A stretch of 64,000 nucleotides of DNA from Tupaia tana (lineage: Eukaryota; Chordata; Mammalia; Scandentia; Tupaiidae), in the NCBI GenBank assembly GCA_026018925.1, contig JAKSZU010000009.1, forward strand, positions 79,513,090-79,577,089, read 5' to 3'. Shown piece after piece: positions 1 through 10,070 of this stretch. Each line of letters opens with the position of its first letter. The stretch's first letter is position 1. The position numbers and the translations under genes are program-made. The notes below the pieces were generated by a model. It saw only the letters and a list, made by a program, of their open reading frames with translations. It did not search any database and was not told the origin of the DNA.

Positions 1-246
1 TTCTATAATGTGCATGTGCTCACTGGAGAGACAGAGAAAACAGAGAGACAGAAAGCAAGAAATCACCCCACTCCCCCGGCTGGGGGATGGCCATACTGCA
101 ATACCTTCTCCTCAACTTTCCTCTCAGGATTTTAAGCATGCACACACATGCCCCTGGCATGAGTTTTGAGCTGCTGAGTTTGGGACTCAAACCACGGTCG
201 ACCATGTGGGAGTCCAGCAATGTAACCATTATGCCATCTGCTGATA
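1..246 (-). mobile_element. tRNA-derived SINE (family 1), diverged, cut by window edge
   Basis: The block reads backwards as the common SINE of this window: a GA-rich stretch, the 'ggatggcca' block, then the tRNA-like head ending 'atctgctg' near 246. The B-box region is degraded and CpGs are mostly lost, so this is an older copy. The A-rich tail lies outside the window. Confidence 0.8.
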
Positions 247-252
247 CTTGTC

Positions 253-503
253 ATTTTTTTTAAATGCTGGAGAGTGTGAATTCATGCATAGAGAGAGAGA
301 AAAAAAATTGTGGTAGAAAGTATCCCTCTCAGTAAGGCCCATTCATACTCCAAATCTTTTTTCTCTGTCACCTTAGGATCCTGGACACATGCACATATGT
401 ACCTGGTGTGTTGCGACTGGGGCTGAGATTTTAACTGTGGTCAACCATGTGGGACTCAGCTTTCTCTGCTGGAGTTTAACTGCCGTATTACAGGGCCAGC
501 CTT
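253..503 (-). mobile_element. SINE family 1, highly diverged
   Basis: Same order of blocks as family 1 in reverse ('ggatcctggacacatgcac', then 'ccatgtgggactcagc', then a GGCCAGC end), with many substitutions and small gaps. It lies directly after another copy in the same orientation. Confidence 0.55.
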
Positions 504-511
504 AATTCATT

Positions 512-516
<5 letters not shown>

Positions 517-556
<40 letters not shown>
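517..556. repeat. (TA)n microsatellite
   Basis: An uninterrupted AT dinucleotide run of about 20 units directly before the 3' end of a minus-strand L1. Confidence 0.95.
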
Positions 557-560
<4 letters not shown>

Positions 561-571
561 CACTACTAATG

Positions 572-800
572 GTTCTTTATTTTCTTTCTTTTTATTTATC
601 TATTTTTTTACATTCAATCATTGTGTATCATTACAGTATACCTATGAATTTTCCCATCTTTAATACATTGTATATTAGTTCAACCAAAGATATTACCATA
701 TATATTGTCATCAACAGATAATAATATGTATGGTAATAACATTTTTGTGTCCCTTAAATTTATGCTTATCATTTGTTTTTTGAATACCTTATGCTTTAAC
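572..800 (-). mobile_element. L1 3'UTR and tail fragment, minus strand
   Basis: The reverse complement matches the L1 3'UTR seen elsewhere in the window (for example 32480-32620): 'gggacacaaaa', 'ttatctgttgatgac', a block ending 'acattcacttt'-like, then an A-rich tail (T-rich at 575-602 here). It is 5'-truncated with no coding sequence. Confidence 0.7.
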
Positions 801-1139
801 TGTTATTACCTTTTATTGTGTTAAAACTTTTTTTCAGATGTAATGTTTTAATTCTATTGTCATTTATTTTACTATGCTTTTTTTTATTCATCCATAAAAA
901 AGCTGCATGATTTGCTTATTTTAGAAATAAACAGAGTGGGACTTAAAAAGATTACCCAGGATTCAAATACAGGTCACATAACTCCAAAGACAGAAAGTTG
1001 ACATATTTAAAGCACTGAAAACAGGCCAGGGTGGGTGGAGTGCAGTGTGTGAGGGCCAGAAAATGGCAGGATTTGTAGATCATGACAAGAAGCTTGGCTT
1101 TTATTAATGGTGCTGGGGTGGGGGGCATCAAAGGATATT
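801..1139. other. Unassigned intergenic DNA
   Basis: AT-rich sequence with a G-rich patch near 1115-1130. I see no reading frame or recognised repeat. It may be very old repeat sequence. Confidence 0.5.
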
Positions 1140-1340
1140 TTTACAACAAAATCTTTATTCATTTCATTCAAAAAACATTGGCAATATAGATTTCAGTTGC
1201 AATTTTCCATGTACCAAAAATACAGGTGATATTTACAATGATATGTAAATCAAAAACCCAGTAATCAATTTTTGGACACTTAGATGGGTTCCATGTTTTA
1301 GAAATTATAAGTAATACTGCAATAAACATGGATATGCAGA

Positions 1341-1608
1341 TTTTTTTTTTCTTTTTTTGGAGAGGTTTTTGCTATAGGGCGCGTGCGCTCGCCAGACAGA
1401 CAGAGAGAGACATAGAGATAGAAAGCAGGAAATCACCCCCCGGGGGGATGGCCACGCCGCAATCCCTTCTCCTCCATTCTCCTCTCGGGATCTTGGGCAC
1501 GCACGCACACACGCCCGGCGTGAGTTCAAGCCACCGGGTCCGGGACTCGAACCGCGGTCGACTACGTGGGAGTCCAGCGACATAGCCATTACGCTAACTG
1601 CTGGTCCC
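1341..1608 (-). mobile_element. SINE family 1, young copy
   Basis: Full-length copy: T-rich tail, 'gagaggtttttgctataggg', 'cgcgtgcgctcgccagacag', CT/GA block, and the tRNA-like head ending 'ctaactgctggtccc'. CpGs are well kept, which suggests recent insertion. It splits the old L1. Confidence 0.9.
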
Positions 1609-2129
1609 AAGATGTTTTTCCAATTGATTGTTTCCTTATTCTTTGGGCAGATACCAAGAAGTGGGATTGCTGGGTCATATGGAAGTTCTATGTATAGGTT
1701 TTGGAGAAATCCCCACAGAGGTAGAAGTAATTTATATTCCCATCAACATTGTAAGAGATTTCCCTTTTCACCACATCCTTGCCAACATTTATTGTCCTCT
1801 ATGTTTTTGATCTTAGTCATTCTAATTGGCATCAAATGATATTTCATTGTAGTTTTAATTTGCATTTCCCTTATAATGAGAGACTTTGAGCAATTTTTTT
1901 TTTTGTATGGCTATTGGACATTCCTAAATCTTCCTTGGAGAGCTGTATGTTCAACTCATTTGATTGTTTTTTAAATTTTCTTTTTATGGGTGAGTCACTT
2001 GAGTCTTTATACATTCTAGATATCAATCCTTTATCTGAGAAATAATTTGCAAAACATTTTCTTCAAATCCCAGGTTTGTCTTTTAACTTTAGTTACAGTT
2101 TTCTTTGTTGTAAGGAAGTTTTGCTTTGT

Positions 2130-2386
2130 TTTTTAAAGAGGTTTCTTATTTAGTACACATGTGCTCACTGGAGTGAGAGAGACAAAAATAGAGAGAGGGA
2201 AAGTGAGAAATCACTCCCTCTGGGGGAAGCTCATGCTGTAATACCTTCTCCATTCTCCTCCTGAGATCTTGGGCATGCATGCACATGTGCTTGGCATGAT
2301 TTTCAAGCTACTGGATCCAAGACTTGAATTGTGGTCAGCCACATGGGAGTCCAGTAATAACCACTACATCATCTGCTAGTCTCAAC
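2130..2386 (-). mobile_element. SINE family 1, older copy
   Basis: Recognisable reversed family-1 structure ('gtgctcactggagtgagag', 'aatcactccctctggggg', 'atcttgggcatgcatgcac', 'atctgctagtctc') with most CpGs decayed. It lies inside the minus-strand L1. Confidence 0.8.
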
Positions 2387-2472
2387 TGTGAGGAAACTTT
2401 TTAGCTTGATGTAATTCTACTTATCTATTTCATAGACTTGCCTGTGCTTTAGGGGTCTTAATAAATCTTTGC

Positions 2473-3639
2473 CAACTTCTTAATTAAGACCTCCAAAGCA
2501 AAGGCAATAATCCTCAAAATAGACAAGTGGGCTTACATCAGATTGAGAAATTTCTGCACAACCAAGGACACAGTAATTAGTATAAATCAACAACCCTGAG
2601 AATAGGAGAATATTTTTATAAACTATGCCTCAGACAAGGGATGGATAACCAGAATACACAGGAAGATCAAGCAGCTTACCTGAAAAAAAAATCAACTAAA
2701 TTAAAAGATGGGAAAGTGAGCTGAACAAAAAACTCTAAGGAAGACATATGAACAGCCCAAAAGCATATGAAAAATACACAATATCCCTCATCATAAGGAA
2801 GATGCAGATTAAAACCACAATGAGATACCACTTAACCCCAGTCAGAATGGTGAAGATTGAAAATACAAAAAATGATACATGCTGGTGGGGTTGTGGTGAA
2901 AACAGAACTCTCCCATGCTGTTGGTGGGAATGTAAATTGGTCCAACCACTGTGGAAGATGATATGGAGGTTCCTCAAAAACCTACAAATAGAACTACCAT
3001 ATGATCCAGCAATTCCACTCTTTGGTATCTACCCAAAGGACAGGAGAATGCTCAGTTGGAAAAGTGTTTTCACATCTATGTTTATTGTGGCATTATTCAC
3101 AATTGCTAAAACATGGAACCAACCCAAAGGTCCACAAACAGATGAATGGATTGAAAAAGTGTGGCACATATACTCTGTGGAATACTATTCAGCCATAAAA
3201 AACAAGACCCTGACATCTGATAGAAAGTGGATGAATATAGAAGATTTACTGCTGAGTGAAGTAAGTTGAGCTATGAAATAGAAACATTGTATGTTTCCAC
3301 TTAACATATATATACTGTCCACACTCTATAGTAGACACTGAAAGACTGGAAGACATAAAAAGCATTGAAAATAGTTACATACACTAGAGACAGTGTGGAA
3401 GGAGGGTGGAAGAAGGGATGAGTGTAGGGAAATAAATTAGGGAGAAAAAATAGAGAAGTATGACATTTGTGGGACACAGAAATGGTTAATTTCCTGTTGA
3501 TAATAACATGTAAAGTATTCTCAGCTGGACTGGTCTGAGGTGTATTTCATGTTGGGTAAATTTTTTTACAAGCTAAAAGTGTGTATCAATGAATGCATAA
3601 AAATAATAAAATAAATAAATGAATACAAAAATAAAGAAG
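2473..3639 (+). mobile_element. 5'-truncated L1 (ORF2 C-terminus, 3'UTR, A-rich tail)
   Basis: This plus-strand L1 tail is nested in a minus-strand L1. It is flanked by a 10-bp target duplication AAATCTTTGC at 2463-2472 and 3640-3649. A 173-codon open stretch (2748-3269) carries the ORF2 C-terminal cysteine motif region: CWWGC, seven residues, then C-x4-C, where other copies have H-x4-C. Then come a 3'UTR and the tail 'aataaaataaataaatg'. The good open frame suggests a moderately young insertion. Confidence 0.93.
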
Positions 3640-3649
3640 AAATCTTTGC

Positions 3650-4655
3650 TTACTCCAATGTCTTAGAAAGTTTCCCCTACTTTTTCTACCAGCAGTTTTA
3701 TGGTTAAATGCTTTCTATTTAACTCTGATACATTTTGAGTTAATTTCTAGTTAATGCTGCAAGATAGGGGTCCAGATTCATTTTTCTGCACACGGATATC
3801 TAATTCTTCCTACACCATTTGCCAGAGAGACTTTCTTTTCTTCACTGTATTGTCTTACAGACTTTATCAAAGATCAGTTTAATGTATGATTTGGGGTATA
3901 TTTCTGGATTCTCTGTTCTATTCCTTTGGTCTATGTATCATTTTTTTTTTCTTTTTTCTTTTTTTCGTTTTTGGAGAGGTTTTTGCTACAGGGCTCGTGT
4001 GCTTGCCAGAAAGACAGAATGAGACAGAGAGACAGAAAGTGAGAAATCATCCCCCAGGGGTGATGGCCACACAGCAATCCCTTCTCCTCCATTCTCCTCT
4101 CGGGATCTTGGACACTTACGCACACGCACCCAACATGAGTTTAAGCCTCCAGGTCTGGGACTCGAACAGCGGTCGACTACCTAGAAGTCGAGTGACATAG
4201 CCATTATGCTAACTTCTGGTCCTTATGTATCATTTTTGTGTCAGTACCTTGCTGTTTTAATGATCACTGCTTTGAAGTATACTTTGAAGTTGGGTAGTGA
4301 GATTCCTTCTAGTTTATTATTTTGATACAGTATCCTTGTCTATATGAGGTTGTTTTTGATTCCAGATAAATTTTGTAATTGTTTTTTCTATTTCTGTGAA
4401 TAATGTCTCATATAATTGGATTGGAATTGCATTAAATATGTAAACTAATTTGGATAGGACTGACATTTTTACTTTATTGATTCTCCCAATGCAAGAGCAT
4501 GAGATGCCCTTCCATTTTTTTATATCATACTCAATTTCTTTTTCAGTGTTTCAGTTTTCCTTGTAAAGATCTTTTACTTCATTGGTTAGATTTATTACTC
4601 AATATCTTACTCATTATTCAGCTATTCTATATGGGATTGCTCTCTTTAATTCTGA
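3650..4655 (-). mobile_element. Old L1 ORF2, minus strand, second segment
   Basis: Continues the 1140-2472 L1. The reverse complement resembles the post-RT part of ORF2 ('ccagattcatttttctgcac', 'ggtctatgtatcat', 'agtaccttgctgtttt'). A SINE sits at 3941-4222. Near 4655 it jumps straight into ORF1 sequence, so the N-terminal ORF2 region (endonuclease and most of RT) is missing from this copy. Confidence 0.8.
3941..4222 (-). mobile_element. SINE family 1 with target duplication
   Basis: Full-length reversed copy. Its target duplication TATGTATCATTTTT is seen at about 3932-3945 (merging with the T tail) and again from 4224. The head ends 'gctaacttctggtcc'. Confidence 0.92.
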
Positions 4656-5476
4656 CTCAGGCTGCTAGCCTGATGGGATTTCCTTTGTAGGTAACCTGAT
4701 GTTTCTCTCTTGCCTATTTTAGTATCTTGTCTTTGTCTGTAGATTTGGCCAGTCTAGCAATGATGTGCCTTTGATAAGATCTTCTTGGATTGATTCTATT
4801 AGAGGTCGTTTGTATTTAGTGAGTCTGGATATTCGAATATCTCTCTAGATTTGGAAAGTTTTCTTCTAAGGTTTCATGAAATAGATTATCAATGTCCTTA
4901 TTAGTTTCCTTACCTTCCGGGATACTGATTATCTGGATGTGTGGGCTGTCTAGTATTTCTCATATAGTATTTTCATTTTGGGGGGGTTATTTTCTCAGTT
5001 TTTTTGGTTGTTTTTTCTAGATTAGAGTTTTTGCCTTACATATCCAAGGTACAATTTTCTGCATGGACTAATCTGCTTTTAATACTTTCAAGGGAGGTTT
5101 TGATTTTCTGAATGTCAGGCTTCATCTCAAATAGTTCTATTTGATTCTTTTTTATAGTGTTTATTTCCTCTTTCAGGTCATGTAAGAACTTCAACACCTC
5201 CTGGAACTCATTGTCTCTTTTCTCCTGCATCTTCTGGCTTTCATTATGTCTCAGCTCTTGCATCTAATTTAGTTTTGTCATGATGAATATTCTGAATCCT
5301 CTATCAGACATTTCCAGAGTTCTACTGTACTGTCCATGGATAATGAGGGATTGTTCTTTTCCCTTAGTGGAGAGATATTTTCTTGGTTTCTCATATTTCT
5401 TTTGACTCTGTAGTGGTTTCTTGTCATTCTGTGACAAAAATCTCTCCTCAATTGTGCTTCTAAATGTGGTATCCAC
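4656..5476 (-). pseudogene. L1 ORF1 remnant, minus strand
   Basis: The reverse complement encodes an L1 ORF1-type RNA-binding protein in broken frames. The N-terminal part lies at 5264-5476 (start at 5476). A coiled-coil segment lies at 5036-5263 (MQELRHNESQKMQEKRDN, then repeated E/K/L heptads with ESIKSRLVHAEN). RRM and C-terminal sequence runs down to about 4660, where 'ccaaatctagagag' and 'ggttacctacaaagg' are readable in reverse. Stops separate the pieces. Confidence 0.85.
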
Positions 5477-5740
5477 AGAAAAAGATTACTAATTCAGATT
5501 TATAAAATTAAATTTCTTTCTTAAAGAAGAAAGTTCAGTAAGTGTTGAGGATTTCAAAGACTCTAAAAATACTGAGATGTTTGGCTACTGTGCACAAAGG
5601 CCTATCTAGACATTCAGTGTGTGGATAGTGAAGCTTACAGTGGGAAGGAAATGTTAAAAAATAAATAAATAAAAGCAAAAAGCAAAAAAAAAAAATCCAA
5701 AAACCAAAACCAAAAAACCCAAGAGAATTACTACCAAAAA
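5477..5740 (-). mobile_element. L1 5'UTR, non-monomeric (tether) part, minus strand
   Basis: Read in reverse, this segment precedes the ORF1 start. Its blocks ('gtctagataggcctttg', 'gtagccaaacatct', 'tattttagag'-like) match the 5'UTR of the plus-strand L1 at about 47500-47560 and 51010-51060. Upstream in L1 direction it joins the 240-bp monomer array at about 5740 through a truncated monomer. Confidence 0.75.
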
Positions 5741-6359
5741 AGAAAAAAAAAAGCTGAGAAGTGTTTGAAAAATTAAAAAAAAAATTAAAATGTAAAGAGA
5801 GAGAGATAGCACCAGACAGACAGAGACAGATGGCCAGAGACAGCAAGAGGACAGAGGGTGCCCTACATTGTCTTAATATTTTGGGAGTTTAAAGGATAGA
5901 GTTAAGAGCATAGCTTCCTTAAACAGGCCAAGATACACCTCAGCTTTAAAATGGCTTCTAAAATTAGCAAGTGAAAAAAAAAAGGTCCAAGGTGAGGAAA
6001 AGTGGTTGAAGAAATATAAAACAATTAAAAATTTAAAGAAAGAGAGAGGATAGAAAGAGAGATCATGAAACAGGCTGAGGATGGCCAGAGAAAAAGAGAA
6101 GAGAGAGGTTGCCCTACTTTGTCTGAATATTTCAGGAGTTTAGAAGATGGAGTTTAGAGCATAGCTTCCCTGACCAAGTCAGGAAACACCTCAGCTTTCA
6201 AATATCTTCTGAAATTAGCAAGGTAAAAGAAAAAGTCCAAGGTGAGAAGTGGTTTAAAAATTAAAACAAAAGTTAAATATTTAAAAAGAGAGAGAGAGAA
6301 CAAGACAGACAAAGAGACAGACGGCCGGAGACAGTGAGAGGACAAGGTTGCCCTACCTT
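5741..6359 (-). repeat. 240-bp monomer array, segment 1 (L1-proximal)
   Basis: Two complete monomers and a partial one. On the plus strand each unit runs: 'tctgaatattt..gggagtctagaagatggag', 'catagcttccctgaacagg', 'cacctcagctttaaaatggc', 'ttctgaaattagcaagtgaa', 'ggcccaaggtgaggagaagt', A-rich, GA-rich, 'agatggccagagacagcgag', 'gaggttgccctaccttg'. The strand is given as minus because that is the direction of the adjoining L1. The provirus interrupts the unit at 6359. Confidence 0.9.
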
Positions 6360-6914
6360 TGAAACTGAGCAAGAACCCCCTAATGTATTTTCTAGGGTTC
6401 CTGAAATATAGAGTCCATATACATTGTAATGACCCAGAGTAAAGAGTAAGTCTTCAGACTTTGGTTATGATAATGACAAACATGGACCATAAATGAGGGT
6501 CATTTGACCTCTAAAACTCTCATTTAAAGGAAAGAAGGTTTTAATTTCAATATGTAAGATGTTTTGTAGGCTGAAAACTGCTGGTTGTGAGCTCAGACTC
6601 CAGACTGAATGGTTCCAGACACCTGAAGAGAAATTTGATTATCTAAGGCTTCACCAATCAAGAATGCCCAGGAGATGATCACACCCTCTTGAGCCAATCA
6701 CTGAACTGATCATGCACCTAGGACCTCTGCCCCTAATTTTTGCCTTTAAAGACGCATGTGGAAAACATCTTGGGGAGGGTCTTTTCAGCATGAGCTGCCC
6801 AATCTCCTTGCTTTGCACTTTGCAATAAAGCTGTACTTTCCTTCACCACATCATGTGCCTATGGTTTGGTTTTGAAGCGCTTGGGCGAGCGAACCTGATT
6901 TGAGTTTGGTAACA
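6360..6914 (+). repeat. Provirus 5' LTR
   Basis: Begins TGAAACTGAGCAAG and ends TTGGTAACA. It has a polyadenylation signal 'gcaataaagctg' at about 6822 near 'cttgctttgcactttg'. 'cctttaaagacgcatgtgg' lies where a TATA-like element would be. It pairs with 17751-18303. By eye there are about a dozen differences plus one small gap in the first 140 aligned bases, so the provirus is old. Confidence 0.93.
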
Positions 6915-6920
6915 GTTCTT

Positions 6921-6938
6921 TGGCAACCCAGATGGGAC
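6921..6938 (+). other. Candidate retroviral primer-binding site
   Basis: TGGCAACCCAGATGGGAC starts 6 bp after the LTR end and begins with TGG, as a site pairing with a tRNA 3' CCA end should. I cannot assign the tRNA. Confidence 0.55.
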
Positions 6939-8279
6939 TAAGGTCCTGCATGGGCATCTCGCCCAAGATATAGCAACCTTTGGTTGATGGTCACTCTCAG
7001 AACTTGTCCTGTAGCTGCCTGAACACCTTGTCTCAGGGACAGTCCTGGGTGATTGGCCACTGACCAGGCACTGTTGACCCACGGCAATTTCAGTTTTGTG
7101 GTGAAGGAAACATGGCATTGGATTGGATAGATGTCTGGTAAGTTGCAGGACTCATGTGTGACGACATCAAGGCCTATCTTTCCCTGTAGATCTTTGGTGG
7201 GTTTTCCTCCATTTTGCTAAAGAGTAGCTATAAGCTTCCCTTTAGACGTTTGGTTTCTGCTTTGATAGGACGTTTGTTTGGTGTGATCTCCCCCTTTGGA
7301 TACATGGTCAAGAAGTCTTGAGAGAACATTTGGAAATTTGGTAACTTGTACATTTGATTTTATGTTTTATTTGAACCGGCCGTGAATAGGACATCATTAT
7401 GGGAAACTGAAAGAGAACTCTATTCCATCTTGTAACCCATAGGGTATATTTAGTAGAATTGGGAATTTTGAACTACCATTCTAAGGAAGGAAAAAAGATA
7501 ACTCTTATAACATTATCTGGCCCTAATGTTCTCTAGGATCCAGAGAACAAGAGACAAAGAATGGGTGCTTAAATTAGGTAACTAACTTTCTTATCATTTT
7601 ATGGAAAAAAATAAAAGTAACATGCTTAGAATTTTAGTTAGAGGGTCTGCTCGCTAACCCTCTGTGAAAAGAAATGTGGATTCATTTATATCAGTAAAGT
7701 CAACAGCTGCTGTATAGTCTTTTCTGATACTACCCCTCTGCCTTTTATTAAAATGAGAGAAAAGAGATTAGAAGTGTGACCTCTGGCCTAGAAAGGCTAG
7801 GTTCTTTGCATTCTGTCCCCTCCACCCTTTTGTAGCATAACTTCAGACCTCCTTTGCCCTCCAGGGTGTACAACTTCCAGTAGATTGGCCTTTCTTAAAA
7901 GAGCAGTTTGTGGGTCCCACGTGCAAGGTGTCAGTTAAATGTGGCTTTTCCTTTATCACTCTGTTCCTTTACTTTTCCTCTATGTCAGTGATTTTTCAGT
8001 GAACCTTAGCCATGTGGCTACTACATATTTGGCATGATGAACAGAATAAACCAAAGCTGCTCAGCTCTTCCAGAAGTCACAGCCAAGAGAACTCAGGACC
8101 TGACAATTCGGCAAAAATGGAAGAACCTCTTAGCTGTCAGACTCCTGCTTTCTGTGGAATTCAGTTCAATAGATGGTAAAGATAACTGTTTAATTTCTTT
8201 TCTAGATGAAGATTAATGGGAGTAAAGGATTTGTATGAAATAGTCCACCATGTATAGTGATCAGAATGTTTTTTCTTTT
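6939..8279 (+). other. Provirus internal region, decayed leader/gag area
   Basis: This continues from the primer-binding site with no long frame and no motif that I can assign to gag, protease or pol. A 60-codon open stretch at 8034-8216 has no recognisable similarity. I treat it as degraded proviral sequence by position. Confidence 0.5.
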
Positions 8280-8543
8280 CATTTTTTTCTTTTATAAGAA
8301 GTATTTGCCTTAAGGTGTGTGCACTCTCTGGAGAGAGAGAGAAATAGAAAGAGACAGAGACAGTACGGAATAACCTCCACCCCCGGGGGAATGGCCACGC
8401 TGAATCCTTTCTCTATTCTCTTCTTGAGATCTAGGGTGTGCGCACACATGAGCCTGAGCCCGGCAGATTTTGAAGTCAACTCAAACTGCTGTGGGTCATG
8501 TGAGAATCCATCTATGTAGCCATTGCACCATTTGCTTTTCCCC
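8280..8543 (-). mobile_element. SINE family 1, older copy
   Basis: Reversed family-1 blocks ('ggtgtgtgcactctctggag', 'aacctccacccccggggg', 'cgcacacatgagcc', 'gtagccattgcacc') with clear decay of the tRNA-like head. Confidence 0.78.
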
Positions 8544-8626
8544 AAAGTGTTTTTCTGGCATGAGTACTCTGCCTGTTTCTTCCCACCTGGATATGGTCTC
8601 TATTTCTGTGTCATTTGTCTTAAGGA

Positions 8627-9130
8627 TGTCAGAACACAGGCCTAGTGATGCAGGAACGAGGGGGTGCAGGGGTGGTCGGGCCCACACTTGCAGTGAGACA
8701 CGGGTTCTTGTCCCACACTCAGGAAGAATTAGTCATGGACACAGAAGAGTAGCTGTGGCAAAGTGGGGAGTATATTATAGGAGAGGGAAGGTAAAACAGA
8801 GCTCCCAAGAAGGGAAAGTTTCCCAAAAATGAGTTGCCAAAAAAAATTGTGATAAGGAGTTTTTCTTTGGGTCAGGAAGGGCTTAGTCTGGACTTGTTTG
8901 AGGTGGGGCTTGTGTCCCTCCTAGTGGAAAGGGGCACATACTTGGGTGGATTTGATTACTTTCCTAATTTTGGAGTGAGTGTGAAAGTCAGGAGATTCTT
9001 TGTCTAGAAGCTCTAGGCTATGAAAGCCATTATCTTATCCTTTTCCTGGAAGATTGTGGTGCTTGGAAAAAGCTTTTGTTTTGGGTCTAGATCAGGCTGC
9101 CTAGGTCAGTCACTAAACAACCTCTGCACA
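8627..9130 (-). repeat. Candidate solo LTR inside the provirus
   Basis: The block begins TGTCAGAACACAGG and ends CCTCTGCACA, so in reverse it has TG...CA ends. The flanks AGGA and AGGC could be a 4-bp duplication with one change. I see no strong TATA or polyadenylation signal, so the class is unassigned and minus orientation is tentative. Confidence 0.42.
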
Positions 9131-9985
9131 AGGCCTCTCAGCTGTTTTTTCCCTATCTTTGGAAGTAATCTGGATCTTGTTTTCTTAGTTCAGTTATAAC
9201 TTGATTTAAATTCTATTCTATATTCAAAACATGGTAAAAGTGTGTGTGTGTGTATGTGTATGTGCAATATGTGTATGTGCACACATTTGTGTGTGGATAT
9301 TTAAATATGTTTGCTGTTTGCCTGGCTAAAAACTAATGATGATAGATAGGAAAAGAATTTTCTTGAAGATCCCTTGTAGATAAATCAGCCTAATTAGAAA
9401 CTGATATGCTGGCCATCCATTTCTGAAGCTTCTGTTTCTCTCTTGGATGCTATTTTTTATGGCCATATTTCAGTCGACTGAACCCTTTTTCCCTGAGTCT
9501 CTGACTAACTGCAATGAGCTTTTTAGGACTTTATTATTTTTTATGTGTTTTCTCTCTGGTCTGGAGCCTGTACTCTTTTGCATTAAATTCATTGATCACT
9601 TTGACTTTTGGGAACCAAGCGTTACATTCATACAGTGAGTGGACATTTAATCTTTGGTTGTATGCTGATTACCACATGAAACTGACTTTCTTTACTTTTT
9701 GTTTTCTTTATGTGCTTTCATTAGAAAAAGTCTTAAATATCTGATTCAGTCAGACTAACTGACAGCAAATGGCAATTTGTTAAGAGGAGAAGTAACTTCC
9801 TAAATGAGTCAAGGAACTTTTAGAGCCAGTCACCTGTCTAATTTGAGTGAATTTTCTATGATCTGATAACATCTGCACATTTAATAAAATAGTAAAAGAA
9901 ATTTCTACAATTTTATGTTCCCTTGGTATCCATTTTGGTCAATATTCTTTTTCTTTAAAATGAAAATTTCCTGAGTAGAAGATTC
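9131..9985. other. Unassigned proviral or inserted DNA with a TG-rich patch
   Basis: AT-rich sequence with an imperfect TG/TATG run at 9239-9295. Two overlapping short open stretches (9447-9744) show no known domain. Confidence 0.45.
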
Positions 9986-10070
9986 CTGATGGCTCCTGTA
10001 AAGTAGTCATTTCAGGGTAAAAGAGAAATGAAGAGTTCCTACTGATAATTTAGCCTCCAGCAAACAAGCT

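Larger units (their letters stand above)
1140..2472 (-). mobile_element. Old L1 ORF2 3' part, minus strand, first segment
   Basis: The reverse complement of 1270-1330 and 1609-1900 corresponds to the end of L1 ORF2 and its 3' flank ('gggttccatgttt', 'gtaatactgcaataaacatgg', 'tgggattgctgggtcatatgg'). Stops and frameshifts are frequent. It is interrupted by SINEs at 1341-1608 and about 2130-2386, and by a plus-strand L1 at 2473-3639, after which the same L1 resumes at 3650. Confidence 0.8.

Noticed and set aside
6939..9985. Gag or pol genes of the provirus
   Set aside because: Translations of all frames show only short stretches with no zinc-knuckle, protease or RT motif; I did not force an assignment.
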